This document shows, in pieces, positions 1-9,158 of a DNA stretch of 64,000 nucleotides. Position numbers and translations under genes: made by a program. The notes beneath the pieces are model-generated. The model was not told where the DNA came from. It saw only the letters and a list, made by a program, of their open reading frames with translations, and did no database searches. Source of the DNA: Cohaesibacter marisflavi (GTDB lineage Bacteria; Pseudomonadota; Alphaproteobacteria; Rhizobiales; Cohaesibacteraceae); the NCBI RefSeq assembly GCF_900115225.1, contig NZ_FOVR01000011.1:62001-126000 (forward strand), in the 5' to 3' direction. Every line of letters begins with the position of its first letter. The stretch's first letter is position 1.

Positions 1-387
1 GGCGCTTCAATTGCCCGCGTCGTCTGCTTTCCCGCCGTGTGCTGTTTGTGTGGCTTATAGCCTTGATAAGCTGTTCCCCAGTCTGTTCTTCGTGCGGAAA
101 ATCGTCCTTTGAGCCTGAAACGTACGAATTAACTGTTACGAGTTATTCAAAAGCAAGTTTTGGACCAAGCGTCATAAATTGGGCAAGGTTCTGTCTTTTT
201 GGCATGTTATGCCGTTTCAAGGTGGTCTTCCAACCACTTTGAATCGTTTCCAGCTTAAATTTTACCCAAAGTTGTGTTGCTTTGTGGAGCAACTTTGCCT
301 TACTTTTGAGCATTGTTCTAAAAGTGCGCGAATTTTGAACAATTGCAAGCTGTAAGGCCATCAGGCTCATGCAACTTGGGCAGGGCT
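1..387. other. intergenic region, nothing convincing
   Basis: No open frame here has a ribosome binding site or recognisable protein. A weak 7-bp hairpin with one G-T pair (about 222-241) is not followed by a T run. The stretch lies downstream of the sucrose phosphorylase gene, whose stop is at 388-390 on the minus strand. Confidence 0.5.
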
Positions 388-1854
388 TTAAGGTTTAACC
401 GGGAAACGCCCGGTCCCATCCGGCGTGGTGTGGGAAATGGTTGCTTCCATTTGGGCAAAGTCGACCGAAAGCTTGGCCCATTGGCCCTCGGCTTTCCAGG
501 TTATTTCAAGCTGAGCTCGGGCCGGCTGCACAATGGAGAAGGTGCCATTGAAGGCAGGGTGTTCATTTCGGAAGCGAATCAGTTTTATGAGGGCTGCGAC
601 CATTGGGGTCTCGAGCGCCTCTACAACTTCGTCATTCTTGTAATAGTGACGGTTGATGTCGCGCCCGACATCGGTTTTGGCCAGCAGCTCCATGTCATTT
701 TCTCCGCCCAGCAGGCCGATATAATAGACCTGCGGAATGCCCGGCGCAAAAAACTGTACGGCACGTGCGATCAGATAGTCGGCTTCTCTGCGACCGATCG
801 CGTCGAAATAGGTGCTGTTGACCTGATAGAGATCGAGGTTGGAGGCCTTGGCGCCTGTTGCTTTGCGAGAGGTGCCATCGGAGCGCTCATGCATGGTTTC
901 TACCAGATTGTGAATGGCATCCGGCTCCAGCAGGCCCGGGCGTCCATCGGAATGGGCCCCTACATCAATGACGCCGATACCGTCATGGGTGTCGAGCACG
1001 GTGAGTGCATTGCGCGGGCTGATGTCAAGCCAGCGGCAGAGCGGAGCCGCATCGCCAGTGAACAGCGCATGCATGATGAGAGGCGGCAGAGCGAAATCAT
1101 ACACACAGTCGACTTTTTTCGAAATTTCGATCTGATCCTGATAGTAACTATGGATTTCGACCAGAACCTCCATGCCGCGCGCCTTGGCTTTCTGTGTTAG
1201 CTCGGCGAGGAAATCGTAGGTTTCCGGAATCATGAAGCAGCTGGTGCCCGGCTTCTTGATGGCATAGCCGGCCGCATCCAGGCGAATGCAGCTGATCCCT
1301 GCTTCGGCAAAGCGCGTCAGGATGCTATCGAGATAGGCTTCGCCCTTTTCGCTGCGTACATCGATATCGATCTGCTTGGGCGTAAAGGTGGTCCAGATCA
1401 GGCGACTGCTCCCGTTTTTCAGCGACATCTGGTTGAACGGCAACCCCGGGCGCGGACGATAGATGGAGGTCAGATCCTTTTCGGTGGCGCCATCAGGGAA
1501 GACCGATGCATAGGTCAGGAACATCTCCGCATAGTCGGAGGCGTCTCCATGGGCGAGAAAATCCTGAAAGGCCTCGCCATCGGCCGACACATGATTGACG
1601 ATAAGGTCTGCCATCAGATCCACTGATTTGCTGAGGCTGCGCACGTCATCCCATGTGCCAAGGCGTGAGTCGACGTTGGTGTGGTCTTTGGGGTCAAAGC
1701 CCGCATCCGCGCCATCATAGGGATCGAAAAAGGGCAAGGCGTGGACCGTGCCGAAAAGACCCTTGAGCGGGCCATCGATCATGGTCTTGAGATCGGCAAA
1801 TGTGCCATCGGTGAGCCGGTCTACATAGGTGATAAGCTGGACTTTGTTTTTCAT
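388..1854 (-). CDS. gtfA: sucrose phosphorylase (GH13 family)
   Basis: The 488-residue protein matches sucrose phosphorylase, which splits sucrose with phosphate into glucose 1-phosphate and fructose in the cytoplasm. Visible GH13 landmarks are the nucleophile Asp193 in IRLDAAGYA, the acid/base Glu233 in VLVEIHSYY and the HD pair ending at Asp291 in TVLDTHDGIG. These fall within one residue of the positions I recall for the Bifidobacterium adolescentis enzyme (192, 232, 290). YDFALPPLIMHALFTG is also characteristic. I chose the ATG at 1854 because GGAGAG sits just upstream; an in-frame start 10 codons earlier (1884) has no comparable site. No sugar transporter or LacI-type regulator lies within the window, so it appears to stand alone. 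A related GH13_18 phosphorylase specificity (for example glucosylglycerol) cannot be excluded. Confidence 0.88.
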   Translation of the reverse strand: MKNKVQLITYVDRLTDGTFADLKTMIDGPLKGLFGTVHALPFFDPYDGADAGFDPKDHTNVDSRLGTWDDVRSLSKSVDLMADLIVNHVSADGEAFQDFLAHGDASDYAEMFLTYASVFPDGATEKDLTSIYRPRPGLPFNQMSLKNGSSRLIWTTFTPKQIDIDVRSEKGEAYLDSILTRFAEAGISCIRLDAAGYAIKKPGTSCFMIPETYDFLAELTQKAKARGMEVLVEIHSYYQDQIEISKKVDCVYDFALPPLIMHALFTGDAAPLCRWLDISPRNALTVLDTHDGIGVIDVGAHSDGRPGLLEPDAIHNLVETMHERSDGTSRKATGAKASNLDLYQVNSTYFDAIGRREADYLIARAVQFFAPGIPQVYYIGLLGGENDMELLAKTDVGRDINRHYYKNDEVVEALETPMVAALIKLIRFRNEHPAFNGTFSIVQPARAQLEITWKAEGQWAKLSVDFAQMEATISHTTPDGTGRFPVKP

Positions 1855-2133
1855 AGCTGGCTCTCCGCTAAGAGGCGCACGCAAGGCTTTGACTGTATGA
1901 CGTCATTTTGCAACGCGGTTTGAAGGGGCAGGCGCAAGGCACAGAATTTTGATTTCAAATGCTCTCTTGCGCACTGGTTTTACAACATTTTTGAAATTGC
2001 TAAAAGCAGTTATTGAGTGGCAAGGGGGATAGCGCTCATCCTCTGATGGCCATGCTAGGTGCGACAGGAGCGTATCGCACGTCTGTCGCGCCAAGCTCTG
2101 GCCTTCGAGGCTAAGGGAATATGAGGCTGCTTT

Positions 2134-2949
2134 TCACACCTTGTTTTGTGTGGCTTCTAGAATAACTTTGAAGATTGCGACAGGTGGATAGGGGTAATCG
2201 ATGGTTTTGCCGATGCCCAGATCCAACAGCGCTTCTTTCAGGTTCCTGTCGACATTTTCCTTGCAAAGCAGCACCATTTTTCCGCGCCCATGGGTAGCGC
2301 GGGTGTTGATGAGATCATTGAGATAGAAATGCACGATTTTGCTGTAGAGCAGAAAAACCAGATCATTATTTTCGATCGCATCCTTGCGCACGGACAAATG
2401 CTCTTCATGCACGAACTCCACAAGGCAGCCCAAATCCTGAAGGGCCTGTTCGATTGGCAAAACGAACTTGTGCGAGCTTGCCACCAGAGCGATCGAGAGT
2501 GGTTCGGATGACCGGTTTTCGCGCAAGGCATTGTAGATGCGTTTGAGCTTGGTCTCGTTGGTTTCCTTGATGCGATAAACCTGTTCGAGGCGCGCTTTGA
2601 TCGTGGCCAGCAGCAGGTCATAATCGATGGGTTTGGTGAGATAGTCATCCACCCCCATTTTTTTGCCCACGAGAATATCTTCTCTTGTCGACTTTGCCGT
2701 CAGAAAGATGAAAGGCACTTCATTATGTTGTGGCAGTCGTTCGCGGATGAGTTTGAGCGTGGTTGGACCATCGATCAGCGGCATCATGATGTCGCACAGG
2801 ATGAGATCTACGGTTTCCACTTTCAGAATCTCGATGGCCTCCTTGCCGTTGGAGGCTTTCAGCGTTCTATAGCCAGCGTCCTGCAATTCTTCGACGATAT
2901 CTTCCAGCAACAGGGCTTCGTCTTCAATGCAAAGAATCTTTTCCGGCAT
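2134..2949 (-). CDS. response regulator with uncharacterised C-terminal region
   Basis: Residues 1-120 form a receiver domain: acidic pocket around Glu9-Asp10, phospho-acceptor Asp53 in LILCDIMMP, Thr84 and Lys106 in YLTKPID. After a short linker with coiled-coil character (about 115-145), the last 120 residues match no output domain I recognise. They have no helix-turn-helix, GGDEF, EAL or ANTAR signature, and their alternating hydrophobic pattern could be a degenerate second receiver-like fold. It starts 25 bases after the stop of the kinase gene, so the two are almost certainly cotranscribed and form one phosphorelay. Because no DNA-binding motif is visible, output by protein-protein interaction is an inference. 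Confidence 0.85.
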   Translation of the reverse strand: MPEKILCIEDEALLLEDIVEELQDAGYRTLKASNGKEAIEILKVETVDLILCDIMMPLIDGPTTLKLIRERLPQHNEVPFIFLTAKSTREDILVGKKMGVDDYLTKPIDYDLLLATIKARLEQVYRIKETNETKLKRIYNALRENRSSEPLSIALVASSHKFVLPIEQALQDLGCLVEFVHEEHLSVRKDAIENNDLVFLLYSKIVHFYLNDLINTRATHGRGKMVLLCKENVDRNLKEALLDLGIGKTIDYPYPPVAIFKVILEATQNKV

Positions 2950-2974
2950 GGGTCTTTCTCCGATATGTCTTTAA

Positions 2975-4591
2975 TCAGGATGCCAGTTCGTCAGGGGTGC
3001 CCTGATCTTTGTCGGGGCGGGCCTTACCGGTGTCTTCCTGCTCTTGGACATCATCTGCGATGGATGCCGGAAGGAAAATGGTGAAGCAGGAACCCTCTCC
3101 GAGTTTGCTTTTTACTTCAATTCTACCGCCTTGTTCCTTCAATGCCATTTGGGTGAAATTGAGGCCGATGCCTGTTCCGGCAATGCCACTTGAGTTGGAG
3201 GCGCGATAGTATTTGTTGAAGATCTTGGGCACTTCGTCTTCTGGAATGCCGATGCCTTCGTCGCAAATATCAATCGTGATATGCTGATCGCCGCGACGTC
3301 CGATTACATTGATAGGGGCGCCCGGCTCGGAATATTTGATCGCATTGGAAAGGATATTGCTGACGCACTGATCCAACAGATTCTGATCAAAGCTGGCATA
3401 TTTGGGCAGCTCGTTCAAATCCCAAAGAATATTGGCGGTCTCCCCCATTTCCAAATGGTTCGCACATAGGCGCTCTACAGTACTGCGAAAATTCTGCTTC
3501 TTGGCGGCCATCTTGAGACCTGCGATTTCTTCGCTGGAGAAATCCATGAAGCGGTTGATCAGATACTGCATCCTTTGCACGGAGTCGCGAATGTTATCGA
3601 TGCGCGTCAACAAGCGCTCGGTGGTCATGTCGCCTGCCTTGCGTTCAATGCGCTGGGCATTGCTGTCGATGATGGCGAGCGGCGTCTTGAATTCATGGGA
3701 GGCCATGGAGACAAATTCGCGCTGCGTCTCGGAAAGCGAGATTTCCTTTTGCAACAGTTTGACCAGCTTGTTGGTATGTTGCTGCAGCTTGCTGGTCTGG
3801 TCCTTGTAGGTCGAGATATCGGAGAATATGGCTATCTTGCCGCCATTGACCGTTGCCGATTGCTCGATCCGGTACCAGTGATCATCATGCAGTTTGACTT
3901 CGTTGCGATGCCGCCCCTTGAGCAGGTCTTCTTCGTTTGTTTCATCCGGCTCGGGCAGATCGAAGCCTTCGATCTTTTTGATATGGGACTGCTGGATCAG
4001 GTGTCGTTTCAGGCTTGGATAAAGATCCAGTATGCGGGTGTTGGCCAAAACCAGTCGGTCATCCTCATCAAACAGAATGATGCCGTCGTCGATGGCGTTG
4101 ATCGCATTGAGCAACAGATCCCTGTTGTAGCGCACTTCTCGCAGGCTGTTTTCCAGCTTGAGTTCCAGCTCATACTGGACGGCTTCCAGTTTGGCCTCAT
4201 AGGCGCGTTGTTCCGTCACGTCGCTGAAAATGGAAACAAAGATGCCTTCGGTGGCGAATTTGCCCTGCAGGCAGATGACACGTCCGTCCTGTGTTTCGTG
4301 ATCGATATCGTGGACGGTTTCCTTGCGCAGCAGCTCAATGCGATGCTTGATGATTTCATCGATATCGCCCGGGCCATAGTCGCCCCGTTCAGCCATATAG
4401 CGAATAAGATTGTAAACAGTATTGTTTTTTTGCAAGAGGCTGACAGGAATATCCAGCATCTTGCAAGCTGCCCGGTTCATAAAAACTATATTGAGATCTT
4501 CGTCTGTAACCGAAATTCCCTGTTCGACGGATTCCATCAAGAATGAAATCAGATTATTCTCGATATTCTTGTTTTTTATGAAGTAAGGCAT
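2975..4591 (-). CDS. PAS-domain sensor histidine kinase
   Basis: This 538-residue protein has no transmembrane segment, so it is probably a cytoplasmic sensor. Two PAS domains of the PAS_7 type are seen (about residues 13-125 and 160-260). The dimerisation/phospho-acceptor box follows with His299 in MASHEFKTPLAII, then the ATPase domain: N box NILSNAIKYSEPG near 412-424, G1 DEGIGIP near 444-450, and G2 GTGIGLNFT near 472-480. The C-terminus ends in a charged tail. A GGGAGGA ribosome site precedes the ATG. It is the first gene of a two-gene operon with the response regulator. The PAS ligand cannot be read from sequence; I see no haem or flavin signature. Confidence 0.9.
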   Translation of the reverse strand: MPYFIKNKNIENNLISFLMESVEQGISVTDEDLNIVFMNRAACKMLDIPVSLLQKNNTVYNLIRYMAERGDYGPGDIDEIIKHRIELLRKETVHDIDHETQDGRVICLQGKFATEGIFVSIFSDVTEQRAYEAKLEAVQYELELKLENSLREVRYNRDLLLNAINAIDDGIILFDEDDRLVLANTRILDLYPSLKRHLIQQSHIKKIEGFDLPEPDETNEEDLLKGRHRNEVKLHDDHWYRIEQSATVNGGKIAIFSDISTYKDQTSKLQQHTNKLVKLLQKEISLSETQREFVSMASHEFKTPLAIIDSNAQRIERKAGDMTTERLLTRIDNIRDSVQRMQYLINRFMDFSSEEIAGLKMAAKKQNFRSTVERLCANHLEMGETANILWDLNELPKYASFDQNLLDQCVSNILSNAIKYSEPGAPINVIGRRGDQHITIDICDEGIGIPEDEVPKIFNKYYRASNSSGIAGTGIGLNFTQMALKEQGGRIEVKSKLGEGSCFTIFLPASIADDVQEQEDTGKARPDKDQGTPDELAS

Positions 4592-4950
4592 GTGTCCTCC
4601 CTCGGGTTTTTTACAAAATTTATAATATAATTGTTAATGAAAATAGAATTCCTAAATTCATCTATTTTCATGGTTGAGTTTATGTTTATTAAACGTTTTG
4701 TTTACTATAAATTACGCAAGTATTTTCTGATATTATCTAACTTTATAGACATTGCCTGGATTGACGACTTGTCTGTATCCTTTCATGTCCGTGGTTGGGA
4801 GGCTTGGGCAGAAGGTGTGGCTCATGTGGCCTTAGGTAAAGAAACCGGACTGATGCCCGCCAAGCCTGCAAAGGGGGTTGCGACTGCGCCTTTAGGCGAA
4901 TAGGTTGTCTGCAAACAGATCGGTCAGATCAATCTACCGCGAGATACTTC
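4592..4950. promoter_or_regulatory. AT-rich divergent intergenic region
   Basis: This 359-base gap separates the minus-strand kinase operon from the plus-strand tyrosine phosphatase. Positions about 4600-4760 are strikingly AT-rich compared with the genes on either side, so promoters for both directions probably lie here. No operator repeat or small gene with a ribosome site is evident. Confidence 0.4.
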
Positions 4951-5436
4951 ATGATTCCTGCGCATCCCACCTCGGTTCTATTTGTCTGTCTTGGCAACAT
5001 TTGCCGTTCCCCTTTGGCCGAAGGGGTTTTCAGGCAGAAGATTCAAGAGGCTGGCCTTGGCGATCAGTTTTTGCTCGACAGTGCTGGCCTTGGTGCCTGG
5101 CATGTGGGCCATCAGCCGGATGGCCGTACCATTAGCGTTGCCAGGGCCCATGGAACCGATATCTCTGATCTGCGTGCCCGGCGCATCGCTGTTGAGGATT
5201 TTTATGCCTTTGATCTCATTCTAGCGATGGATCGGGACAATCTGCGCGATATCCGGGCAATGCAGCCTCGCGATGGCACCGCAGAAGTCGCTCTCTATCT
5301 GGAATATTGCGGCCTTGAGCAAATGAAGCGCTCTTATGAAGTGCCGGATCCCTATTATGGCGGCGCGGATGCTTTTGAGGATGTCTATCATTTGGTCGAT
5401 CAGGCCAGCGACATTTTATTACAAAAACTTCGTTGA
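4951..5436 (+). CDS. low-molecular-weight protein tyrosine phosphatase
   Basis: A 161-residue enzyme of the LMW-PTP family (arsenate-reductase fold), predicted to remove phosphate from protein phosphotyrosine in the cytoplasm. The P-loop CLGNICRS carries the nucleophile Cys13 and Arg19 of the CX5R motif. The general acid Asp133 is in the VPDPYYGG signature close to the C-terminus. Length is typical. In proteobacteria such enzymes often sit with a tyrosine autokinase for polysaccharide export, but no kinase or export gene is nearby, so its substrate is unknown. The next gene starts 88 bases downstream on the same strand. Confidence 0.9.
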   Translation: MIPAHPTSVLFVCLGNICRSPLAEGVFRQKIQEAGLGDQFLLDSAGLGAWHVGHQPDGRTISVARAHGTDISDLRARRIAVEDFYAFDLILAMDRDNLRDIRAMQPRDGTAEVALYLEYCGLEQMKRSYEVPDPYYGGADAFEDVYHLVDQASDILLQKLR

Positions 5437-5524
5437 AAAACTTGCTTCGTTTGACGGATCTGGCTGTACATGTCATCTCTTTATGCTTCTGTATTTTCGA
5501 ATATGGCTAATTATGGAGAAGATC

Positions 5525-6238
5525 ATGGCTCGCCCTTCCAGACTCATTCTTGCCACCGCGCTGCTGGTTGGCATGTCTTCGGCCGCCTTGGCTGATTTCG
5601 ATTCCGATGTTGCAAAGGCCTATGCGCCTTATCGTGTTGCGCTCTTCAAGAGCAATCAGAAGGATGTTGAGGGCACCAAAAAGGCTTTGGCGCAATTCCA
5701 GACGGTCTGGAATGGCACCATCCTTGAAACCTACCCCACTGCTCCGGCTCGCTATGCCGATGAGGCCAAATGGTCTGAAAGCCTTCAGTCCATAAGCGCC
5801 ATTGCGGCCAAAGCCGTCGACGCCACCGCAAAGGGGGAGGTGCTTGAAGCGCATGACATCCTGGAAGCAATCCGCAATGAGCTCGATGATTTGCGAGATC
5901 GAAACGGCGTGCGCGTGTTCAGCAGTTTCGTCAATGCCTATCATGCCGCCATGGAACCCGTACTCCGGGTGACAGTCAGCGAGCAAAGCTGGTCAGATGA
6001 GACGCGGGCGCAGCTTCTGGAACAAGCCGGTGTGCTTGGTTATCTGAGCGATGATCTGGTCGCCCATGCTCCGGCTGAGCTGCTGTCCAATGGTGAATTC
6101 AAAAAGCTCCTCAGAGGGCTGACAGGATCTGTCCGGGCCTTCATGGAAGCGCTGGAGAGCAATGACCCGGCCAGGGTTGGAGCTGCGCAAAAAGCGCTGA
6201 AGCCTGCCTATGCCAAGCTTTTTGTCAAGTTTGGCTAG
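5525..6238 (+). CDS. exported alpha-helical protein of unknown function
   Basis: I do not recognise this 237-residue protein. It begins with a clear Sec signal (MARPSRLILATALLVG...SAALA), which should be cleaved after ALADF or thereabouts, so it is probably periplasmic. The mature part is almost entirely amphipathic helix rich in Ala, Glu, Lys and Leu, in the style of helical-bundle periplasmic proteins such as cytochrome c' or imelysin-like folds. It has no CXXCH haem motif, and no HxxE metal motif is evident. The ATG at 5525 was chosen because GGAG lies 7 bases upstream; a nearby ATG at 5513 is also in frame. It ends just before a strong bidirectional terminator. Confidence 0.75.
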   Translation: MARPSRLILATALLVGMSSAALADFDSDVAKAYAPYRVALFKSNQKDVEGTKKALAQFQTVWNGTILETYPTAPARYADEAKWSESLQSISAIAAKAVDATAKGEVLEAHDILEAIRNELDDLRDRNGVRVFSSFVNAYHAAMEPVLRVTVSEQSWSDETRAQLLEQAGVLGYLSDDLVAHAPAELLSNGEFKKLLRGLTGSVRAFMEALESNDPARVGAAQKALKPAYAKLFVKFG

Positions 6239-6266
6239 CGCGGTAGAGTGCTTTATGCCAATCATC

Positions 6267-6293
6267 AAAAAGGGCCCATAAGGGGCCCTTTTA
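6267..6293. terminator. bidirectional intrinsic terminator
   Basis: A perfect 9-bp stem, AAAGGGCCC / GGGCCCTTT with a five-base loop, has T residues following in both orientations. It lies between the convergent ends of the periplasmic protein gene (plus) and thpR (minus). Confidence 0.85.
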
Positions 6294-6307
6294 TTCGATC
6301 ACAGCGC

Positions 6308-6847
6308 CTATAAGAGATCGAAGGTTTCCTCGATCACATAGGGGCCACCGCCGGTACTGTCGCGTGATGAATAGAGTATAAAGCGCGGCACTCTGAAATG
6401 ATCTGTCCGGAAGCCGCCGCGCAATGTCAAATAGTTGGCGACATCAATTGGTTCGGCTGATTTTTTCAGGCGGGCCAATGTGACATGGGGCGTATAGTCA
6501 TGCTTGTCTGACTTGAGGCCAAGTTTGCGCATGCGCCGTTCCAGTTCGTGATGCAGGAGCAGCAGATCTTCATTATTCTGCACCGCCGCAAAGACCGAAT
6601 GGGGCTTCTTGGCTCCGAAAGACCCAAAGCCTCGCAAGGAGAGGTCAAATTCGGGACATTGGATCTGGGACATTTGAAATACAATTTCATTGGCCAGAGT
6701 GTAATCGACATCACCCATGAAGCGCAGCGTGATGTGGTAGTTGGACTCGTCCACCCAGCGCGCACCATAAAGGCCGCCCTTCTGCAGGGACAACATGGTC
6801 GTGATGTCGGGGGGGATTTCCAGACCGGCAAATAAGCGTGGCATCAT
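6308..6847 (-). CDS. thpR: RNA 2',3'-cyclic phosphodiesterase (2H superfamily)
   Basis: This 179-residue protein carries the two HxT motifs of the 2H phosphoesterase fold: His38 in YHITLRF and His121 in HVTLARL, at the usual spacing. The family (ThpR, formerly called LigT or 2'-5' RNA ligase) hydrolyses RNA 2',3'-cyclic phosphate ends to 2'-phosphates and was first noticed as a reversible 2'-5' RNA ligase activity. Two ATG codons stand side by side at the start; GGAGCG is upstream. It is a single-gene unit that ends at the shared terminator with its convergent neighbour. Confidence 0.9.
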   Translation of the reverse strand: MMPRLFAGLEIPPDITTMLSLQKGGLYGARWVDESNYHITLRFMGDVDYTLANEIVFQMSQIQCPEFDLSLRGFGSFGAKKPHSVFAAVQNNEDLLLLHHELERRMRKLGLKSDKHDYTPHVTLARLKKSAEPIDVANYLTLRGGFRTDHFRVPRFILYSSRDSTGGGPYVIEETFDLL

Positions 6848-7044
6848 TTCGCTCCCGTATTGGACGTGGGGGCAGGATCACGTGATCCGTGTTACAGTCG
6901 AAATGAGTTCGGCCAAAGTAATTGATAGGTCAATGTCGAATCACTTCGGGGCTGTTGTCGTTGCAGGATAGCTGAAAAATTGTGACGATGCTTTAAAAGC
7001 TTTATCCGCCGTTGCCTTGTCCTGTTGGCATTTGCTCATAAAAG

Positions 7045-7088
7045 AAAGCCGCCCCGGCTAGTTCTGGCAGGCCGGGGCGGCTTTTTTT
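7045..7088 (-). terminator. intrinsic terminator of the aldo/keto reductase gene
   Basis: A GC-rich 13-bp stem (AAGCCGCCCCGGC paired with its complement, 12-base loop) lies just beyond the minus-strand AKR stop. T residues follow on both strands, so it may work bidirectionally, but no plus-strand gene precedes it. Confidence 0.8.
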
Positions 7089-7136
7089 ATTCTTGTCTAT
7101 TAGGTCTTGGGGCTGTTGAAATCTACCGCTGCCAGA

Positions 7137-8192
7137 TCATGGGCAAGGGTTGGAATGCAGCAGATGAACCTTGTTGATGGCTTCTTCCATTTCGTCGGTC
7201 AGCTTGAAATCGTGACAAGCGATGTCTGTTTTCAGCTGCTCGAGTTTGGACGCACCGAGGATCACCGACGTGGTGAACGAGCGGGTGTGGACAAAGGCCA
7301 AAGCCATTTGGGCAACATCCACGCCAAACTCTTCGGCAACCTTGAGATAGCCGCGAATGGCTGGTTCAGCTCCAGGGGTCTGATAGCGACCACCGAAATT
7401 CTTGAACAGGGTCATGCGTGCACCTTCAGGATGTTTGCCATCAAGATATTTACCCGTAAGAGTGCCCTGACCCAGTGAGGAATAAGCCAGCAGGCCGACC
7501 TGTTCGCGCATCGCGACCTCTGCGAGGTTGACCTCGAAGGTGCGGTTCAGCAGACTATAGGCATTCTGGATGGAAACGACGCGGGGGCCGGTGCCTTTTT
7601 CCGCTTCATTCAGATAGTTCATGGTTCCCCAGCCGGTCTCGTTGGACAGGCCCACATGACGCACCTTACCAGCCTTGACCAACTCGTCCATCGCGGCGAG
7701 TGTTTCGGCGATCGGGGTTTCGTCTTCGGCTGGTTCCGGATGGGAATAGATGACCGGGTTGGCGCCGAACTGGGAGACCTTACGATCTGGCCAGTGGATC
7801 TGGTACAGATCGATATAATCGGTCTTGAGGCGCTTGAGGCTCTTGTCGACGGCTTCAAAAATCTGTGCGCGGGTGAGGCGCGGTTCGATTTCGCCATCGC
7901 GGAACCATGTGCTCATGGAGCGGCCCACGACCTTTGTGGCCAGAATGATGTCGGAGCGGTTGCCGCGATCTTGCATCCAGTCGCCGATGATCTCTTCGGT
8001 GCGTCCTTGCGTGGCTGCGCGGCTAGGAACCGGGTAAAGCTCGGCAACATCAAAGAAATTGATGCCCTGATCGATGGCATAATCCATCTGTTCATAGCCG
8101 TCTGCTTTGGTGTTCTGCTCGCCCCAGGTCATGGTGCCAAGGCAAAGGCTGCTCACTTCGAGGTCTGTGCGACCCAGTTTTCTCATTTCCAT
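7137..8192 (-). CDS. tas: aldo/keto reductase, Tas type
   Basis: A 351-residue NADPH-dependent aldo/keto reductase closest in pattern to E. coli Tas. The catalytic tetrad of the AKR fold can be placed: Asp48 and Tyr53 in FFDVAELYPVP, Lys87 in LATKVVG and His133 in YQIHWPD. The insert YPVPSRAATQGRTEEIIG is typical of Tas-like members. The C-terminal cofactor-binding part shows VILGASKLEQL. It stands as a single gene with its own terminator. The physiological substrate is unknown; E. coli tas was found as a suppressor of a tyrosine-auxotroph defect, which does not define its reaction. Confidence 0.85.
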   Translation of the reverse strand: MEMRKLGRTDLEVSSLCLGTMTWGEQNTKADGYEQMDYAIDQGINFFDVAELYPVPSRAATQGRTEEIIGDWMQDRGNRSDIILATKVVGRSMSTWFRDGEIEPRLTRAQIFEAVDKSLKRLKTDYIDLYQIHWPDRKVSQFGANPVIYSHPEPAEDETPIAETLAAMDELVKAGKVRHVGLSNETGWGTMNYLNEAEKGTGPRVVSIQNAYSLLNRTFEVNLAEVAMREQVGLLAYSSLGQGTLTGKYLDGKHPEGARMTLFKNFGGRYQTPGAEPAIRGYLKVAEEFGVDVAQMALAFVHTRSFTTSVILGASKLEQLKTDIACHDFKLTDEMEEAINKVHLLHSNPCP

Positions 8193-8273
8193 ATCGGGAT
8201 CCGTTTATTCATCGCCAGCAAAGGGGGAAGGGATCTGGCTGTGTTAAAATGGCTACATGCCAGATGCATGCTG

Positions 8274-8918
8274 TCAGTTAGGTTGGTTCAATAAATCAAT
8301 CACGAAGGGTGCGATATTTTTGACAATCACTTGAATGCCCTTCTGGTTCGGGTGCATGCCGTCCTGCAGATTCAGGTCTGGCTCAGCGGCCACATCTTCC
8401 AGAAAGAAGGGGTATAGCGGTATTTGGTATTCATTGGCAAGGGCAGGGTAAATGGCGTCAAAGGCCTGAGTATAGTCAGCGCCCATATTGGGGGGCGACC
8501 GCATGCCCATCAAGGCGACCTTGATGTCCTTTTGCTGGAATTTCTCGATCATGGCCGCCAGATTGGCCTTGGCATTGTCTACCGAGAGCCCTTGCAAGGC
8601 ATCATTTGCGCCCAGTTCCAACAATACAAGATCGATATTCTCCGGTGTTGACCAGTCAAGACGAGAGAGGCCAGAGGCCGTGGTGTCGCCAGAAACGGAG
8701 GCGTTGACGATCTCTACATCAAGTCCCTGGTTTTTTAAATGCTGCTGGAGCTGCGTTGGGAAATCCTCTCCGGCGGGCAACTGATAGCCAGCGGAGAGAG
8801 AATCGCCAAAGGCAAGAATTCTGGTGGTGTCGGCGGCTTTTGCAGAGGTCATGGTGAAGAGGCCAAGAAGCAGTAATAGAAAAAAGGAAGGGAAGAAATG
8901 GGCAGGATGACTGGTCAT
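8274..8918 (-). CDS. tesA: TesA-like GDSL esterase / arylesterase
   Basis: A periplasmic SGNH hydrolase of about 214 residues. Block I FGDSLSAGY holds the Ser nucleophile, block III is GAND (ELGANDAL), and block V DGMHPN supplies the catalytic Asp and His. Family members (TesA/ArylE) hydrolyse thioesters, lysophospholipids and aryl esters. A signal peptide starts at MTSHPAHFFPSFFLLLLLG, which is why I set the start at 8918. The open frame continues to an ATG at 9095 with a better AAGGA site, but the extra 59 residues look non-coding in composition and would bury the signal sequence. The gene is divergent from ybbA-ybbP, as in E. coli. Confidence 0.85.
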   Translation of the reverse strand: MTSHPAHFFPSFFLLLLLGLFTMTSAKAADTTRILAFGDSLSAGYQLPAGEDFPTQLQQHLKNQGLDVEIVNASVSGDTTASGLSRLDWSTPENIDLVLLELGANDALQGLSVDNAKANLAAMIEKFQQKDIKVALMGMRSPPNMGADYTQAFDAIYPALANEYQIPLYPFFLEDVAAEPDLNLQDGMHPNQKGIQVIVKNIAPFVIDLLNQPN

Positions 8919-9158
8919 CCGAGCCGTTGCCGCACCGCCGTGTGGCGATTGCAGGCGAGCCGTTGTTTGGCCATGTTGGCTATATTCATACTTCATTTTC
9001 ATAAGACTTATCTTTGGTGCGCATAAGCAAAACGCCCAAGAATGCGCTTTGCTGTCTTTGATTCCGAAATAACGACCCCATATAGGATTGATCATATTTT
9101 CCTTTGTCTTGTCTTCACACTGCGTGCAGAGTTACTTGCAATATAGGTTAGGATCATC

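Noticed and set aside
4631-4903. 90-codon plus-strand ORF in the gap before the tyrosine phosphatase
   Set aside because: No ribosome site; composition changes abruptly between its AT-rich first half and GC-rich second half, as expected for intergenic sequence.
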